From Acholoe squamosa (taxonomy: Eukaryota; Annelida; Polychaeta; Phyllodocida; Polynoidae), in contig OX439036.1 of assembly GCA_949317995.1 (NCBI GenBank), forward strand, positions 29,148,354-29,212,353: 64,000 bases of DNA, given 5' to 3'. Under the pieces are notes generated by a model. The model saw only the letters and a list, made by a program, of their open reading frames with translations, was not told the DNA's origin and ran no database searches. Of the stretch, positions 48,900 through 63,524 are shown one piece after another. Numbering within the stretch: the first letter of the stretch is position 1; each line of letters opens with the position of its first letter. Made by a program: the position numbers and the translations under genes.

Positions 48900-51800
48900 C
48901 ATAATTTTGATGGATTTACTCTTTTTTTTCTTTGAAATGTATGAGGAAAGTCGTTTTCTTATGTTAAATCTGTATGGAATGTCAACTTAATTTGAATACA
49001 ATTGGCGAGCATTTATGACGATCCTGTGTTTACCTCACCCCCCCCCCCCCCGCGGATATGTATATCTCTATTGATTGATAGCCCTCTCCAGACCCACATC
49101 ATCCGCCCTACTGGATCACTAATTCAACCCGACCTCCCGACCAACCCAAAGGAGGGCCATAAACGATCATCGGGAGATTTAGATTCGGCTGTTATTGTTA
49201 TCCATCGTGGGCTTATTGCATTAACAGCTTCAGTTGCATAAGAGAGGTATGAGGGTGAGTAAACCACACCTTTTGAGCTGGAGCACCCTTCTGCTTTATT
49301 GCCTGGTCGGCAGCATTCATTCTGACCCACAGCAAACCCAGGGAACACCTAGGCTTGGTTTGAAGGGAGACAAGAACAGCAATGGGGCCGCCTATGTCAC
49401 ACCTGGAAATTGGCGGTACTTGAGGGACAGGGTAAGGCAATTAGCAAGGGGGTGAGATGTACACCTTTAGTGCACCTGTGGTACACCTACAAAACAGAAC
49501 GAGTGTGAACAGGTGTGGTGGCTTCTGACGCACCGGGGTATATAGTGTTGCTAGGTGGGCAGATACCTGTATATAATTGTAAAATACTGAAATATGGCCA
49601 AAGCTGTACAATGCACAAATATAAATTCGAAATAAAGATGCTGTGGATGAAGTGTGTGAGTTTACATATTCAATGATGTGACACAGGTTTCTCCTCTAGC
49701 TATGTCTACTACATTACTTTGACAATGGTTTTAGCGGGGGTTGGTAGATGATACATGTTATATGGAGTCCCTGTCATGGTGAAATGCAGAGCCCCGAACC
49801 TGAATGAGGGGAGGGGAATCCTTCCCCACGCGGCAGTGCCAGTACTGCCAGTAGTATATGGAATCGGCCGTCTGTCTCGGGGCCCCTTACTCTGCTATCA
49901 GCACCATAAACACGCCTCTCCAGGACGTGAGGAGATCATCTATGGAGATATACATGTAGTAATATCGTGTGCTGCCAAACATTATGAAGACACTGTATCT
50001 TGTATAGGAAAGTACACATTCTGTTTGAATGGTGAATAAAATATTTATGACATTTTGGCTTTTCAAAACCTTCCATGCACAATACCAAATCACTGATTAT
50101 AGATCTGGTGCAAGATACAGTGGATCTTTCCAATTCAGACACTATTAGTGTCTCGAAATAGAGAGTATGTTGTATGCATGTATTAGAATACAAAAAAGTG
50201 AATCTTACAACTCACACTCTCTTCTCCTTTGGGCCGAAACCCTACGAACTCCCGCCCCCATTTTTCAGCTCCTACACTACAAAGGCACACGACAGATTAC
50301 GTCATGTCATGAGGCAAGCCTTGCCTTTTGCCTATGGCTTAGGCTCAGTCCTACCTTATTAGGCCTGTCCCGCTCTATGTGGACACAATAGGCCTGATGG
50401 AAGATAACGGTGCGATGATTATATGGGACGGTTAGGTTAAATAACACACAGCAGATGTACCACGATATGGTTTACCATCACATCACAGATAACTAAGGGA
50501 TTGTACAAGGGGTGGGATAATGAAGGCCTATAGAATGGTAGATGTGGGGGTATGGTGGAAACAGGGAGTAGGGTTTGGTAGCCAACACATTCAGTCCACC
50601 TTATCTAGGGGGATCAAACACACCCAGCAGTGACCGACTGTACAATGCCATCACTAAATCGTCTTTTGTTAATGCTGCTTGAGGGAAGAAACCCCGGAAG
50701 TAGTGCAATTATCACTAACTGGAAGAATTATAATGTGAACCTTAGTAATAATTTGACTTGACTGGAAATTGCATATTGCACTGAAACTACAGACAATTAG
50801 ACTGTTTGTATCTCAAATGCAAAATAGTATGATTGCAAGTATTTGGACACATTAGATTTAAACGATTGTGGAGTGTTAACTTTATATTAATGAATATCAA
50901 TGAATTCTGTCAGCGCCTACCGATACAGCCTATGTAGTGACTGGCCCTTACCCCTGACCATAGGGGATCTCTACAATTGGTCATCTACGGGGCTGTTTGT
51001 TAGGGCCTTTGGGAATGGTTTGAGGTGGGGTCAGGCCTAGCACCTTGCTACAATTCTAAGGTGTGTGTAGCCATCTAGGGTCCTCCACAACCACTCCAGG
51101 CCCATAAGAAGGGCTAAATGGTCTCCCAACTGTCAGGTACTCTCACACAGTGAAGTGGGCCCAGGACCTCCACACCCCTACTTGTCACAAAACCCCATTC
51201 TGATACAGAAGCTTTCCCTTTTCAAATTGCAACAAAAATACCCCAAGCTACAGCTAGTATCCTTTGGGAGTTTAGTCTGAAATTAGCACTCTCCATAACA
51301 GAGACACCAGCGGCGACATTCTGAACGGACATGTCCAGTATTGATATATATGCTATTAGAGCTGATTAATATGTATACGCGCCCCTTATCTCAATATTTC
51401 ACCCAGCCTTCATAGGACATTTTATAGTCGAACAAGAATAAGAGTATAATCAAATCTTCATTGTCCAATGTCAAAACGTCCTTGGATATTGTAAACTACC
51501 CCATTACCGTAATACATGAAATTGTGACTTGACTTCTTTAGACAAATACCGGACCCCAGCAACCATGAATATGATTCACAGATTGGAACACCATGTGTCT
51601 CAATCGTATTTCTCAAACAGGTTCCTACAGTTTACCCCCTTGACCCATGGATATGAAAAGAATATGTAGATTTGTTCACAATACGATAGTGTGCAGGTGT
51701 GGAAACACAGACTTCTGGTGGAAATCCTCGATAAACTAGATAAAGTACTAATAGGTTCAGCGCAGTCTGAAAAGGAAAATCATAGTGAATTCCCCCCCCC

Positions 51801-53293
51801 CCCAATAGATTCTGTGACTGATGGTGGGTTATGGGATAGTGGTATCTATCTGTGTTCCAATTTTCCCCTTGTAAGCAATCACTTCCTATAAATACCCGAA
51901 GAAATGCCACCAGTAGCTGCCTTCAACTGAATGAAATGGATCGATTTGTATGGTGGTCAAAGTAATTCTCCTATGCGAATAGTGAGGAAAAGCAGGTCAA
52001 TTAGGCACAGGAAGTGGTGGTGGCTTAGTCAGGGAACACATCACCACTATTCGCTACTTTAGAGGGCAGGTGCTTCCCACACCCCTCTGTGACGATCAGA
52101 CATAAATTTAAAGTCTGGTGGGCCCAAGGCCTTCCTCTCCCACCTACGCCACCCACACCCCATAGTGATTGGTGAGGCTGATGGGGCAGTGTGAGTAGTG
52201 TGCATGCAGGTAGTCTGACCTGCAACTATCTCTGCACCCTGAATACCTGGCAGGCTTCTCTAGTCTTTTCTTGTGTATCCACTATGTTGAAGCTAGAACC
52301 TGTGTTAGTTTCCTGGATATGGAGTGGAATACATGGAAGGCTGAAGGGTTCTTCTCTAGATGGGTAGACTAACCTGCCACAAATGTCTTTATCATTTAAG
52401 TTAAAGCCCCAGGTACCATGTTCATGAGTCCAACTCATGGATACACTTGCATCGCCTGAATCCTCATACCCACTTCCTCTCCTCCTGCCCTGTATACTAT
52501 ATCTCTCATCCCTCCTGTACTACTAAGTCCAAGTTGACTTTGCCTTTATGCCTGCATGTAATTGTCGTGTTGCAGGTGTACAATGAGACTGCTGTCGTGT
52601 CTTTGTGATGGTGATAAATGTGGGCAAGACTGCTGACTCTAGACCGCACGTTGCCTTAACCATCCAGTGACCCATGTAGCCGGGCCTCAATAAATTTACA
52701 AATCAGAAAGCCTCCCTCTCCACACCTAAATCTACTTACAGCCATCCATGGGATCACACAAATGGAGGTCTGGGCCATATTTGACGTTTGAGAGAATGTA
52801 CATGACTGTGCTTGAGGCAACATGAAAGACTTGTCTGAATCATTGGGCAAGCCCATGACTTATGAGTTAGCCAAATGATACTTAGTAGAAGCAACCTAAA
52901 CTTCAATATTTTCAAAATGACAAAGGACATTAGGGCATCCTATGAATGGTAATAGAAATTGTTTCATGACGTTTCATATTATACATATAGCTCACAGAGG
53001 TTGTAAAGTCCACCCGATTATAGACAGAATAGAAGGACAACTGGCAGCTTACCTATAAAGCCAAATATATCATGTATTGCATCACTGGATCTTACCAAAT
53101 GATCGACCTTTGTTTAGTTCAGAGGCACCTTTGTCGCACAAATTAACTAAACATTTCATTTCTACCTCTCTCTCCATTTTACCTTTTAACCCCATTGGAC
53201 AGGTCATGCGCATATGTGATGTGTTGTGCACATTCTCTATCTAAATATCCACCATGAACGTGTAATAGATCACACGTTGGGAATCGAAAAAAA
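48900..53293. other. Non-coding stretch
   Basis: A 14-base C run at 49038-49051 and a 12-base one at 51792-51803 are present. The AT-rich unique segment 50670-50960 resembles conserved non-coding DNA in texture only. Nothing recognised. Confidence 0.5.
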
Positions 53294-53324
53294 TTAACGT
53301 GTGATATATAACACATATGGCCCA
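53294..53324. repeat. Short dispersed module, copy 2
   Basis: It matches 28914-28946 except for one base. Just upstream, ATAGATCACACGTT forms an inverted repeat with its AACGTGTGATATAT. Confidence 0.75.
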
Positions 53325-53491
53325 CACTGAAAACATGGAAGATCTGAAACTAGTCAGCGGTGACCACTTTAGGTCCTCAAGTTGACGATACCTAAAACTA
53401 CAGCTTTAGGTAGTCAAAATGACAACTTTAGGTCGTCATCCTGACGACCTGAGTCATCAGGATGACAATACTGACAGTACAGAGTCGTCAT
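53325..53491. mobile_element. Left half of a foldback MITE
   Basis: The start CACTGAAAACATGGAAG and the following GAAACTAGTCA, GGTGACCA and GTCGTCA words match the left arm and centre of the element at 31070-31308. The right arm is missing: the sequence switches at 53492 into the 297-bp hairpin-ended repeat, and no foldback sequence resumes after it. Confidence 0.75.
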
Positions 53492-53788
53492 ATTTCATCG
53501 CCAAAATCTATCTGACTCATAGACCCAATGGTTAAAGGACTTGTAGTCAGTATAGCTCCCAAAAACATGATGTAAGTACAGCAGCTTTTTTCGTAGAGAA
53601 AGACATCACTCACCATAAAGGACAAAATGTTGTCTGATAGATGAGATTTGAAACTTTCCTTTGGCTTTTGAAAAATGTGTAAACTAACAGTATATCACTG
53701 AATGATTACACCTTAAAGTTGGTGATTACAAATTTGTGGATCTGGCTGAAAACCTGGCTCCAATAGCCCAGGGGATACCCTGGGCCAA
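53492..53788. mobile_element. 297-bp dispersed repeat ending in a hairpin, copy 2
   Basis: Same length and borders as 29370-29666, with eight substitutions by my count. The terminal GCCCAGGG-GATA-CCCTGGGC hairpin is intact. Confidence 0.85.
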
Positions 53789-56700
53789 TAATTATCCTTT
53801 TAGTTCAGTGAGTTACCTTTCTCCTTTTTAGCCAGAGCAAGAGAACGACATTATTTCTTATGCTAGTAAAATCAGTGTTAAACATTACCTGTGATGTCTT
53901 TTGAAGGTGTCAGGAGAGGCCTGTTGCTCTGGCGTTGGCCCTGTAGGCTAATTGACATTTAAGGATAAAGCTGCCTCAGAGCCCGACACGTGCACGCCCA
54001 CTTATCTCATCTAATTAAACCACAGCCCTTCTCAGAGATCAAAAGCAGTCGACGGCAGCAAACCAAAACAAGGAAATGTGACACGCAATATCACAACCCC
54101 ACTGACTAAATAGATATATAAAAGGATCGAGGATAAACATTTGTGATACGTGTTAAACTTGTTCATCGCTCTGATTCCGTCCAAATACACGTTTAGCCGT
54201 AATCTAAATGAACATCTCAGAAGGGCCTTTCTTTACTATAACCTGGTAGTCTAAAAAGACACAGTTTAATGGAAATACTATTTCATAAAGACTGTTATTA
54301 TATCATATTATCTGGCCTTGACTGTTGGTCAAAAAGGAGTTCTATACTCACGGTCTGTCGGTAAGACTCACTGCCACATTAATATTACATACCTGAAATG
54401 ATCAAGACAACATGGTTAGAGATGATTTAAAGCTGCAACAACCGCTGCATGGGGAAGTTAGTTAGAACTGTATGTTCTAGTACTTAAAGCTATTTTGTAT
54501 GGATCATACTGGTGGGAGCTTTCAGGGCACACAGGTTTTCAGTTTCATATTGAAAGACGTCGGACATACAATACTCAGGCTCTGTACCCTTAACACTAGG
54601 AATATCAGGTAGCAGCAACACAATTGGCTTTTTCATCTTGTCTATAATGAGGGCAGATAAATCAAGGCTAATAACTGGTGCTTCAAACTGAATCCCACTG
54701 TGACTGCCAGCAACAAAATATGACAAGCGGGAAATTACAGGGTGAATATTAGGATAACTTTATAAATTACAGGCTCAGGGAGGGCGAGAAGACGGTGGTG
54801 ATCTAGAGTGTCAAAGCAATTTCTGCATCGGGTGTCCACCAATAGAGGCACTGTGTACATACAGGGGGCCCTGTTCCCCATGTGATTTATGGAGCAAGGA
54901 TGACATGGGGGTACCCAAGCCCATACATATATCTCCCAGTATGGATCCGAGTACAACTCATTGATTGTAGGGTGGCTGTAAGGGACAAATAGAATATCTG
55001 TAATTGAGGAAGTGGCTTTGGGTCAAGGATCAGTTTTCGACCTGGCCAAAAGCTTCATTACGATTGAGAAAGAGATAGTGTGGAGGTCGGGATGTGGGGC
55101 AGGTGACAGATGGGGTGTCGGGGTCCTTAGTACACACCAACCCGGGGGCAATATGCTGGGAGGTGAGAAGACCAAGGTATAGCAACCCTTCAGGATAGGG
55201 GAGGGTGGCTCCAGGGGCCACGTGTACGACAACTAGACAACCCAGAGTGCAGACATGAGGGTATTATTACCATTCCTGTCAGCAAGCCCCATGTCCTGCC
55301 GCAATACCCCACACCCACCACTCTTGGGATCCAAACTAACCCACTGGGATCCAGAATATGTGTCCACATAGGTATTGTAACACCTAAACCGCCTCAAATT
55401 GGCCTGGCCATCACCTGCCTGCGATCCCAGTTTGGAAAGACCTTAAATAGTTGTCATCGACATTCCGCAGCGCCGGCTGTGTATACTTTGTTAGGGTGAG
55501 GTGAAGTGGGACCAGGTTTTGCCTGTTTCCTCTGAAGAACTCTTGAGGACAAGTACTGAATTGTTCTCTCAGTGACGAGGTTGTCAGTCCCCTAAGCCCA
55601 GGGGGATCCAAAATGATGTAACTCCATCACAATGCCTCACCTTCCCCAACTTTCTCATGGACATCAAGTCCCTTACCTCATTATACAGGGGAAAACCTGT
55701 TGGTATATCTTTTTTGAGATGTTCTACTGCTAAAGGAAATGGGCGTATGATGGAAAGGACTGATTTGTAACCTGCCTCTGGCTATCCTGCATGTGGCTGG
55801 CCACAGGCATGCACCAGTAGCACAGCACTTACACGGTTACATTAACTATATATGTACCCATGATATTAATTGCTTATGAAGTAAATGTAGTTATGGGATG
55901 CATATCACCTATTTGTCACAGACGTATGTATACATATATAAGTATTACTAATGGGATGATAGAATTGAGCTCGTGCGTCTTCCGGTTAATCGTTTTTGTC
56001 ATGAAGTGTTTATGAAAGCAGAGCCCCAAAGGCACCCTGTTACCTCTTTGACCCTCAGCAGGGACACGCCTTGACAAGCACGCCTTCCAGGTTAATAGAT
56101 TCATTTTCATCTATCTTCTTTTCCTTGGGGGGATGGCAAGTGTTAGAGATATTGAGGGAGTATACAGGGAGGCAATGTGGATGGCTCTAGAGCAATATTT
56201 AATGCAGAAGGTAACAGGCTATTAAGAGACATGGTCGAAGGTCTGACAGGCCAAAAGAAATGTGATGGGATAATACGAAAGGGAACTAGCAGTCAGCACT
56301 TGTCTCACAGCTTTCGACACTCACATTTGCAGATATACTCATAATTGCTGTTTGAATGGAATTTCTCTGCACATTCAGGGTGAGTTTGACCAAAGGTTAG
56401 TATCTCCCTTTATGTTGGCACAGCATTTAGAATATATGTCTTTGTGGGGGATTTTCCCTCGTTCCCTAGTGTAGGCCCCATAAAAATACGGTAAATATGA
56501 TACAGTGCAAGTACGGTAAATGTTATACAGTAAAAATAAGGTAAGCTAAAGCGTGCCTTTCCATAGAGTAAACTGTTTAAAAGCGGTAGACTTCAATGAT
56601 TCATCTTTCCTCCCTTCCCTTGTACCCTCACTATGAGTTGCTCATACCACTCTACCTGCTGTATACCCCTGCTACCAAGATCAATCCCTCGTCATAGCAC

Positions 56701-56844
56701 TATTTACTTTTACACCCAGCTCTTCTATGATCCGGCCCCAGGCCACCTCCCCACAAGCCGCTCACTACCCCCTAAGCCACCAGCAACGCCTCTTGATCGC
56801 GCTCAATTTCGCTGAAAATCTGTCATGATTTCTCCTTGGCACAG
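53789..56844. other. Non-coding stretch
   Basis: Around 54000-54060 CATCTAATTAAACC and AGATCAAAAG lie close together (homeodomain- and TCF-like words). A 47-bp segment at 56333-56379 has splice-like ends but is too short to support. Confidence 0.5.
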
Positions 56845-56934
56845 TAACGAGTCAGGACAGCAGCGATACGGCTGCATGCAAAGGTTCCATTGATGAATGG
56901 TGTGGTGGGATCTCTGGCCTAGTGCAGATAACCG
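56845..56934 (+). CDS. Candidate internal exon, unknown product
   Basis: A 90-bp segment sits between an acceptor (gatttctccttggcacag) and a strong donor (ACCG|gtgagt). Only one frame is open; it reads TSQDSSDTAACKGSIDEW followed by CGGISGLVQIT, beginning after two bases and ending with one base of a split codon. The other two frames contain stops. No known domain is visible. Two consensus sites plus a single open frame make this one of the better weak candidates. Confidence 0.3.
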
Positions 56935-57290
56935 GTGAGTGCTGCCTCCCGTATGCCGGGGGTAGCTGCTCGTCTAGGGTCCTCACTGCCACCCTCTAGA
57001 TCACTACTTACTAGTATTGCATTTTACTACATGTTACATTATTATCAGTACTCATCCAACGCACACCAGCATAGTGTTACTCACTAACTGTGCTGAAATT
57101 GCTGTATCATAGTCACAATTATATTTTTTATCTCTTTCTATATCAGCAAACACTCGTTAATTGCTACTGTCACATACTTTATTTTTATTCTAAATACACT
57201 CATCATTTCTGCAACATAACTGCTATTTACTCACTGTTAAACCATCACCAGCATAGTTCAGCGTATATCTACTGCTACACCACCACCAGC

Positions 57291-58190
57291 CCAGATCATC
57301 ATTTACTCAATGCTAAACCACCACCAGAATTTTCATGTACTCACTGCTAAACCACCACCAGCACAGACCAGCATTTACTCACTACTACATCACCAGCAGC
57401 AGACCAGCATTTTCATGTACTCACTGCTAAACCACCACCAGCACAGACCAGCATTTACTCACTGCTACATCACCAGCAGCAGACCAGCATTTTCATGTAC
57501 TCACTGCTAAACCACCACCAGCCCAGATCAGCATTTACTCACTGCTACATCACCAGCAGCAGACCAGCATTTTCATGTACTCACTGCTAAACCACCACCA
57601 GCACAGACCAGCATTTACTCACTGCTACATCACCAGCAGCAGACCAGCATTTTCATGTACTCACTGCTAAGCCACAACCAGCACAGATCAGCATTTACTC
57701 ACTGCTACATCACCAGCAGCAGACCAGCATTTTCATGTACTCACTGCTAAACCACCACCAGCACAGACCAGCATTTACTCACTGCTACATCACCAGCAGC
57801 AGACCAGCATTTTCATGTACTCACTGCTAAACCACCACCAGCACAGATCAGCATTTACTCACTGCTACATCACCAGCAGCAGACCAACATTTTCATGTAC
57901 TCACTGCTAAGCCACAACCAGCACAGACCAGCATTTACTCACTGCTACATTACCAGCAGCAGACCAGCATTTTCATGTACTCACTGCTAAGCCACAACCA
58001 GCACAGACCAGCATTTACTCACTGCTACATCACCAGCAGCAGACCAGCATTTTCATGTACTCACTGCTAAACCACCACCAGCCCAGATCAGCATTTACTC
58101 ACTGCTACATCACCAGCAGCAGACCAGCATTTTCATGTACTCACTGCTAAGCCACAACCAGCACAGACCAGCATTTACTCACTGCTACAT
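57291..58190. repeat. 80-bp minisatellite array, 11 units in exact register
   Basis: The landmark GCATTTACTC recurs at 57371, 57451, 57531 and every 80 bp up to 58171, with no indel. Each unit is a dimer of related halves of 36 and 44 bp, each containing CAGCATTT, TACTCACTGCTA and a CACCA stretch. Units differ by a few substitutions (ACCACCACCA or GCCACAACCA; CACAGACCA, CACAGATCA or CCCAGATCA). Degenerate versions extend on both sides (about 57000-57290 and 58200-58500). Because 80 is not a multiple of three, no long open frame runs through it; short His/Gln/Ser-rich frames here are artefacts. Confidence 0.97.
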
Positions 58191-58500
58191 CACTAAGAAC
58201 TTAATCATTTGTCTCTATTAATACCACCACCAATTCACATCACCTGCTCACTGCAACATCACCAGCTAACATCATCCACTCCAACACCGATAGATCACAT
58301 CATCATCTACCCATAGCTATAACACCACCGGCCGAGTTCATCCACTCACTGCTAAGCTACTACCAGCTCCCCGACCAGCTCAATGAAATACTTAATGATT
58401 ATCAGCTCATAATTAGGTCAGCATTTACTAACAGTCACTCAACCATCAACTCAGTGCAACCAGCTCACACCATGACCTTCTCTGCTACATCAGCACCATC

Positions 58501-61500
58501 TTACATCTCTATGCACTGACTACACCCTGGGGTTCCAGAGATATTTCTTTCTGTGTTTCATAAATATCGTCATAAACTAGTCTAACATCATGATTTGTTA
58601 CATTGCATGGCAGCGATGACACATTTTGATGAAGGCAATTAGCAGGTAAGTGTATTTTGCACATCACCAGGATGTGTGTGCATTGGGGATGGGTGTCCAC
58701 GTACCACACGGATGGGTCTGAGAAGTATGAGTAATTGCTTAACGCTATTTTGACAGCATAGGTCATATTTATGGTTATGGCGAAAAAAACTACCCTGATT
58801 TTGTTCACCATTAATATGAATGCCAATGACTAAGCATCTGCACCACGGACACAAGTAATAGGGTATAGAGAGAGCCCTTCGAAGATAGGCAAGGGAAACC
58901 CACCACGACAGGATGTAAGCCATATATTATATATGACAAACATGACCAATCATGATGAACAGACCAGGGTTGCTGGGTGCACTAATGTACAAGTCAGAGA
59001 GTGGCAGTGCCTCCGGTTGTCGGCTGAGGTGTGAGCACATGATGGTGAATGTGGGAGGGAGCCAGCCAACCCTTCACATAACATGATGGTAATATGGCTG
59101 GATATGTTAGGGTAAAGACTGGCACATGAGCGGCACCTTCTGTCACCTGCTCCCTGGTTCGTCTGTCCCCAGGGACTTCAGGTACACCTGACCCTCAAGA
59201 TGGCCCCAAGTCCATCAATTCGACCTGTCAGCAGCAAGGCGTGTACACCACTCCCTTTTCCGGACAGGGGCTTCACCGTGCTCCAGGGAACAGACATTTT
59301 GTTTCCACAATAGGGAAGTGTATGTTGCATATCTACAACGTAGTCTTTTTTTCACTTCTTCATAAGAAAAAACGATGTAATTCTCAGAGGTGTGGAGTCA
59401 GGATGTGATGGTCAGATCTAAACACAAGATAAGCGTATTGTTGATGGTTGCTACATGTACATATAATAATAACCATTTCGGTAGACTTACTAAAGTGCCT
59501 GATTCTGTTCAAATTATTATCATATAATGTCAGAAAAAAGTATTGTATATGTCTGAGTTAGTGAGAGTGAAACTTCCACTCTACCCCTATCCCCACTCCA
59601 TCACTCCTACCCTACCTGTTGTCATGAAGTGAAGTGGGGGGGGGGGGGCTGCAGCCAGTCTACCATTTCGGCTATGCATACCATAAGAGTAAATTTGCAG
59701 AGGTAAGGATGAACAAGTATCAGCATATTAAGTAGTATAAATAGTTTCAACCAAGGAGCTTCGTATCTCACAACCGCTGTTCGACAGCAACACCCAGGTG
59801 ATCAAATCCTGACAAAGTCACTTCTGAAGACCAATTGAATGAGGTTGTCGGCATTTCTGTCAACAAATACATGAATTCGATGTATAGAGGTACACTTGAA
59901 TAGTTACTAACTGAGGGTTATTTCATAAGGGGAGAGGGACTGTACTTAAATATACTGATGGTACGAAGATGGATGGTGATAAATGCATGGCAGAGATGAC
60001 CTCCCTTCTCATCTCTTATACCTCGGGTTAACCTCGGGTCACTCTCAATGCACTGCCCCCCAATTGGCCACTAGCTGGTGTGGAACTGGTTCCGGCGACA
60101 CACACTGATAAGAACTGATAAGATGGGACCAGCATGTCCCCGGAAGTGAGTGTTAACCAGGGACAAGGTACCCATCATGGTGTGTGCTATCAGTGGGTTT
60201 TACCTCAACCAGCGAAATTCAAAATGGCGGCTCCACTAGGCCTCCATACTGAGTCCTAAAGCCATCTTCCAACACTCAACCTCCTCATTCCTCCCCTGCC
60301 GTATCCCTTCTAGCCCTAGGCCCTCATATCTCCTCCCACCCCACCCCCATATCCTCCTGCATCCTGCCTCCTGCCCTTACCTCCCTACTTTAGAGAACAC
60401 TGTACCCTAGACCACTTTGATCAAGACCATGTTATCAGTTGAAGCGTATACGACGCGATTGCATCAATAGATAATGCACAGACCCTCTCCCATTGAGAGT
60501 AGGCAATGTACAATGGCAAGAAAGCAACCACACTGAATCCATAATCAGACATTAAGCACGCCCAATGCTCCATAACACAGGCTGAATTGGGTTTAATTAC
60601 TTTTGGAGTAGCGTCTTTTAAAGAGTGGGACGAAGATTCGAATCCATCAATTTACATAAAACATTTATGTGGTTAAACAGGGTGTTGCCTGGGGGAATAA
60701 GAGAAATGCAAATCACTGCGAGGGAGATGGTCCTAGAGATGCAATGCTACAAGCTCCCACATGGCCCTACCCCTACTCAGACAAATATCATCAGAATTCC
60801 GCAGTATCATAATACCCTCCGTCCAGTGTTGTATCACCAATCAAAACTATGTAAAGACCGCCGATCACATTGCAGCCCATCGGAATCAGTCTGACTTGTA
60901 AAGCGAGCCACAATATTTGGCTTCTATCTCCCAGTCGGCCCCTGACGGCCTGGGGGTGTTGTTCTACCAGCAACCAGAACCTCCTCTGGGGCCATGAAGG
61001 CAACAGCATGGCGCGGCCATTTTAATGTGTGGATGTTTGTGTTTTGGCTACTCTGGATTGACCGTTGTTCAGGCGGAGGGTGAAGGGTGGTCAGTCGGGC
61101 AGGGATAATGATGACACTAAAGATGAATGGCCCCTGGCTATTTGCACTCCACTCTTAGACTGTACATAGAACATCTATGGAGCACCCATTACAAGAGAAA
61201 CAGGCAAGATTTACTCCATAAAATGCTATGGACAGGCGATCTTTAGTTCATATGTCGCTAGGCCTTTGCAATTTCATTTGTATATCCCAATGTGTTTCAA
61301 GAAGACTCTATAGGTTTGAATGTTTTTTTTTTAGATAAATAGACAGCCCAGTCAGTGGTCATACGTTGAGACTGCTGATAAGATAGGTGTGAACTGTGAA
61401 GATAAGAGTCCATGTGGGGCTCCCTACTACTGACCACCATCTGTCCATTTATCTCATACAGGGTGATTTTACTGAATATGCTTACCTTTCGTTTGACTTT

Positions 61501-61757
61501 TTACATTAAAGATATCCTAGTTATATTACAATATTTTAATGATCTTTCTCCCTCATTTTTATAAATTGTTGTGTGATTTTTAAATATCTTTTGAAATTTA
61601 CCATTGCCCAGAAGTTTAGAGCCCCACTCCCTCAGCCCACCCCACCCTCCCCAACGGGGAGGGTCCAGAAACGACTGACCACTAACTGAGCCATCAATCT
61701 GTCTGTGATGTGATGAATAGCAATTGGTAAATTGGTAATACACATGTAGGGTTGCAT
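58501..61757. other. Non-coding stretch
   Basis: A 13-base G run at 59636-59648 is the only notable repeat besides the element fragment beside it. No gene is recognised. Confidence 0.55.
59645..59665 (-). mobile_element. Terminal fragment of the Tc1/mariner-like miniature element
   Basis: The end motif GGCTGCAGCCAGTCTA occurs here just after a 13-base G run. It matches the terminal repeat plus TA of the elements at 3 and 4 kb. I see no other end, so it is a fragment or a chance short match. Confidence 0.35.
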
Positions 61758-62598
<841 letters not shown>

Positions 62599-62611
62599 GC
62601 GCTAGAGGGCA
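62599..62611 (+). promoter_or_regulatory. CTCF-like core motif
   Basis: CGCTAGAGGGCAC matches the right part of the CTCF core (CTAGAGGGCAC) well. Orientation is opposite to the one at 46541. Motif match only. Confidence 0.25.
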
Positions 62612-62690
62612 CGTCACAGCTGTGTCACCAGGGAGATCCAACAGGGGGCGTGACACGTCTTCCTTTTGGGCTTGAGGGCAAACACTCACA

Positions 62691-62950
62691 CGGTGCGTTC
62701 GGGCAGCGGTTTTCTAACCATATGCAGTGCATTATGGGTAGGGGTGACCTCGAACGCTAACTACCCCACCTCAGCTGGTTCCCTCCACCCCCTTCCACCC
62801 CAGCCAGGTCTGGCTAGGTACCAGTCCTTAACTATGCTTGGGAGTGTAGTAAGTTGACTCAGGGATCAACATTGACCTACATGGGGCAGACCAATAGGGG
62901 GTGGCCTTACAAACCAGCATTGATCCCTCGGCCGTACTCCGAACGCACCG
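62691..62950. mobile_element. Short element with 12-bp perfect inverted ends
   Basis: CGGTGCGTTCGG at 62691-62702 is matched exactly in complement at 62939-62950. The 260-bp unit contains TGCATTATGGGTA near its left end. I see no target duplication, so class is unassigned. Confidence 0.55.
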
Positions 62951-63388
62951 AATGTCACCCCCATGCACGCACGTTGTCCAATACAGCCAACACAAACCCC
63001 TTTAACGGTGAAACGTCCCACCGTTTAGTATAAGCAACTGACAACTTGTGTTGTCAGCTAGAATTTATACTTTTGGGTTTACTAAAGCCCCCAGATACAT
63101 ATGTGACAAGCAGCGTCTGGAGAACTCAACCAACTACATGGGAGATTAGGGGCTCCGCCTATGATTCCCAGGTAAAGCTGATTTGAAAGGATGTTAAACA
63201 GGTGACATCAGCTTCGCATCGCTAGGGGTGGTCCAGACACTATTTGACAAGTAAACCTCTCTTATAATAAAGGGGGAAATCAGGCTTGTATAGCTTAGAG
63301 CGCTGGCTGATAAATGTCACATCCAAGGAAATAAAAAATAATGATCATTTTAACAATCTTTATTTATTTTTTTTTTAATCTTTTTATC

Positions 63389-63398
<10 letters not shown>
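62951..63398. other. Non-coding stretch
   Basis: Unique sequence ending in a T-rich TTTA tract. Nothing recognised. Confidence 0.55.

Positions 63399-63477
<79 letters not shown>
63399..63477. repeat. (TA)39 microsatellite
   Basis: 78 bp of TA plus one T, embedded in a T-rich TTTA tract on both sides. Confidence 0.98.
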
Positions 63478-63479
<2 letters not shown>

Positions 63480-63524
63480 TTTTCAGATTTTTTATTTTTA
63501 TTTTTTTAATTTATTTATTTATTT

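Noticed and set aside
57291-58190. CRISPR-like regular repeats
   Set aside because: Units are contiguous with no unique spacers, are 80 bp long and form a dimeric minisatellite in animal DNA.
60600-60640. B-box-like GATTCGAATCC as a tRNA or SINE
   Set aside because: No A box at suitable distance and no foldable arms.
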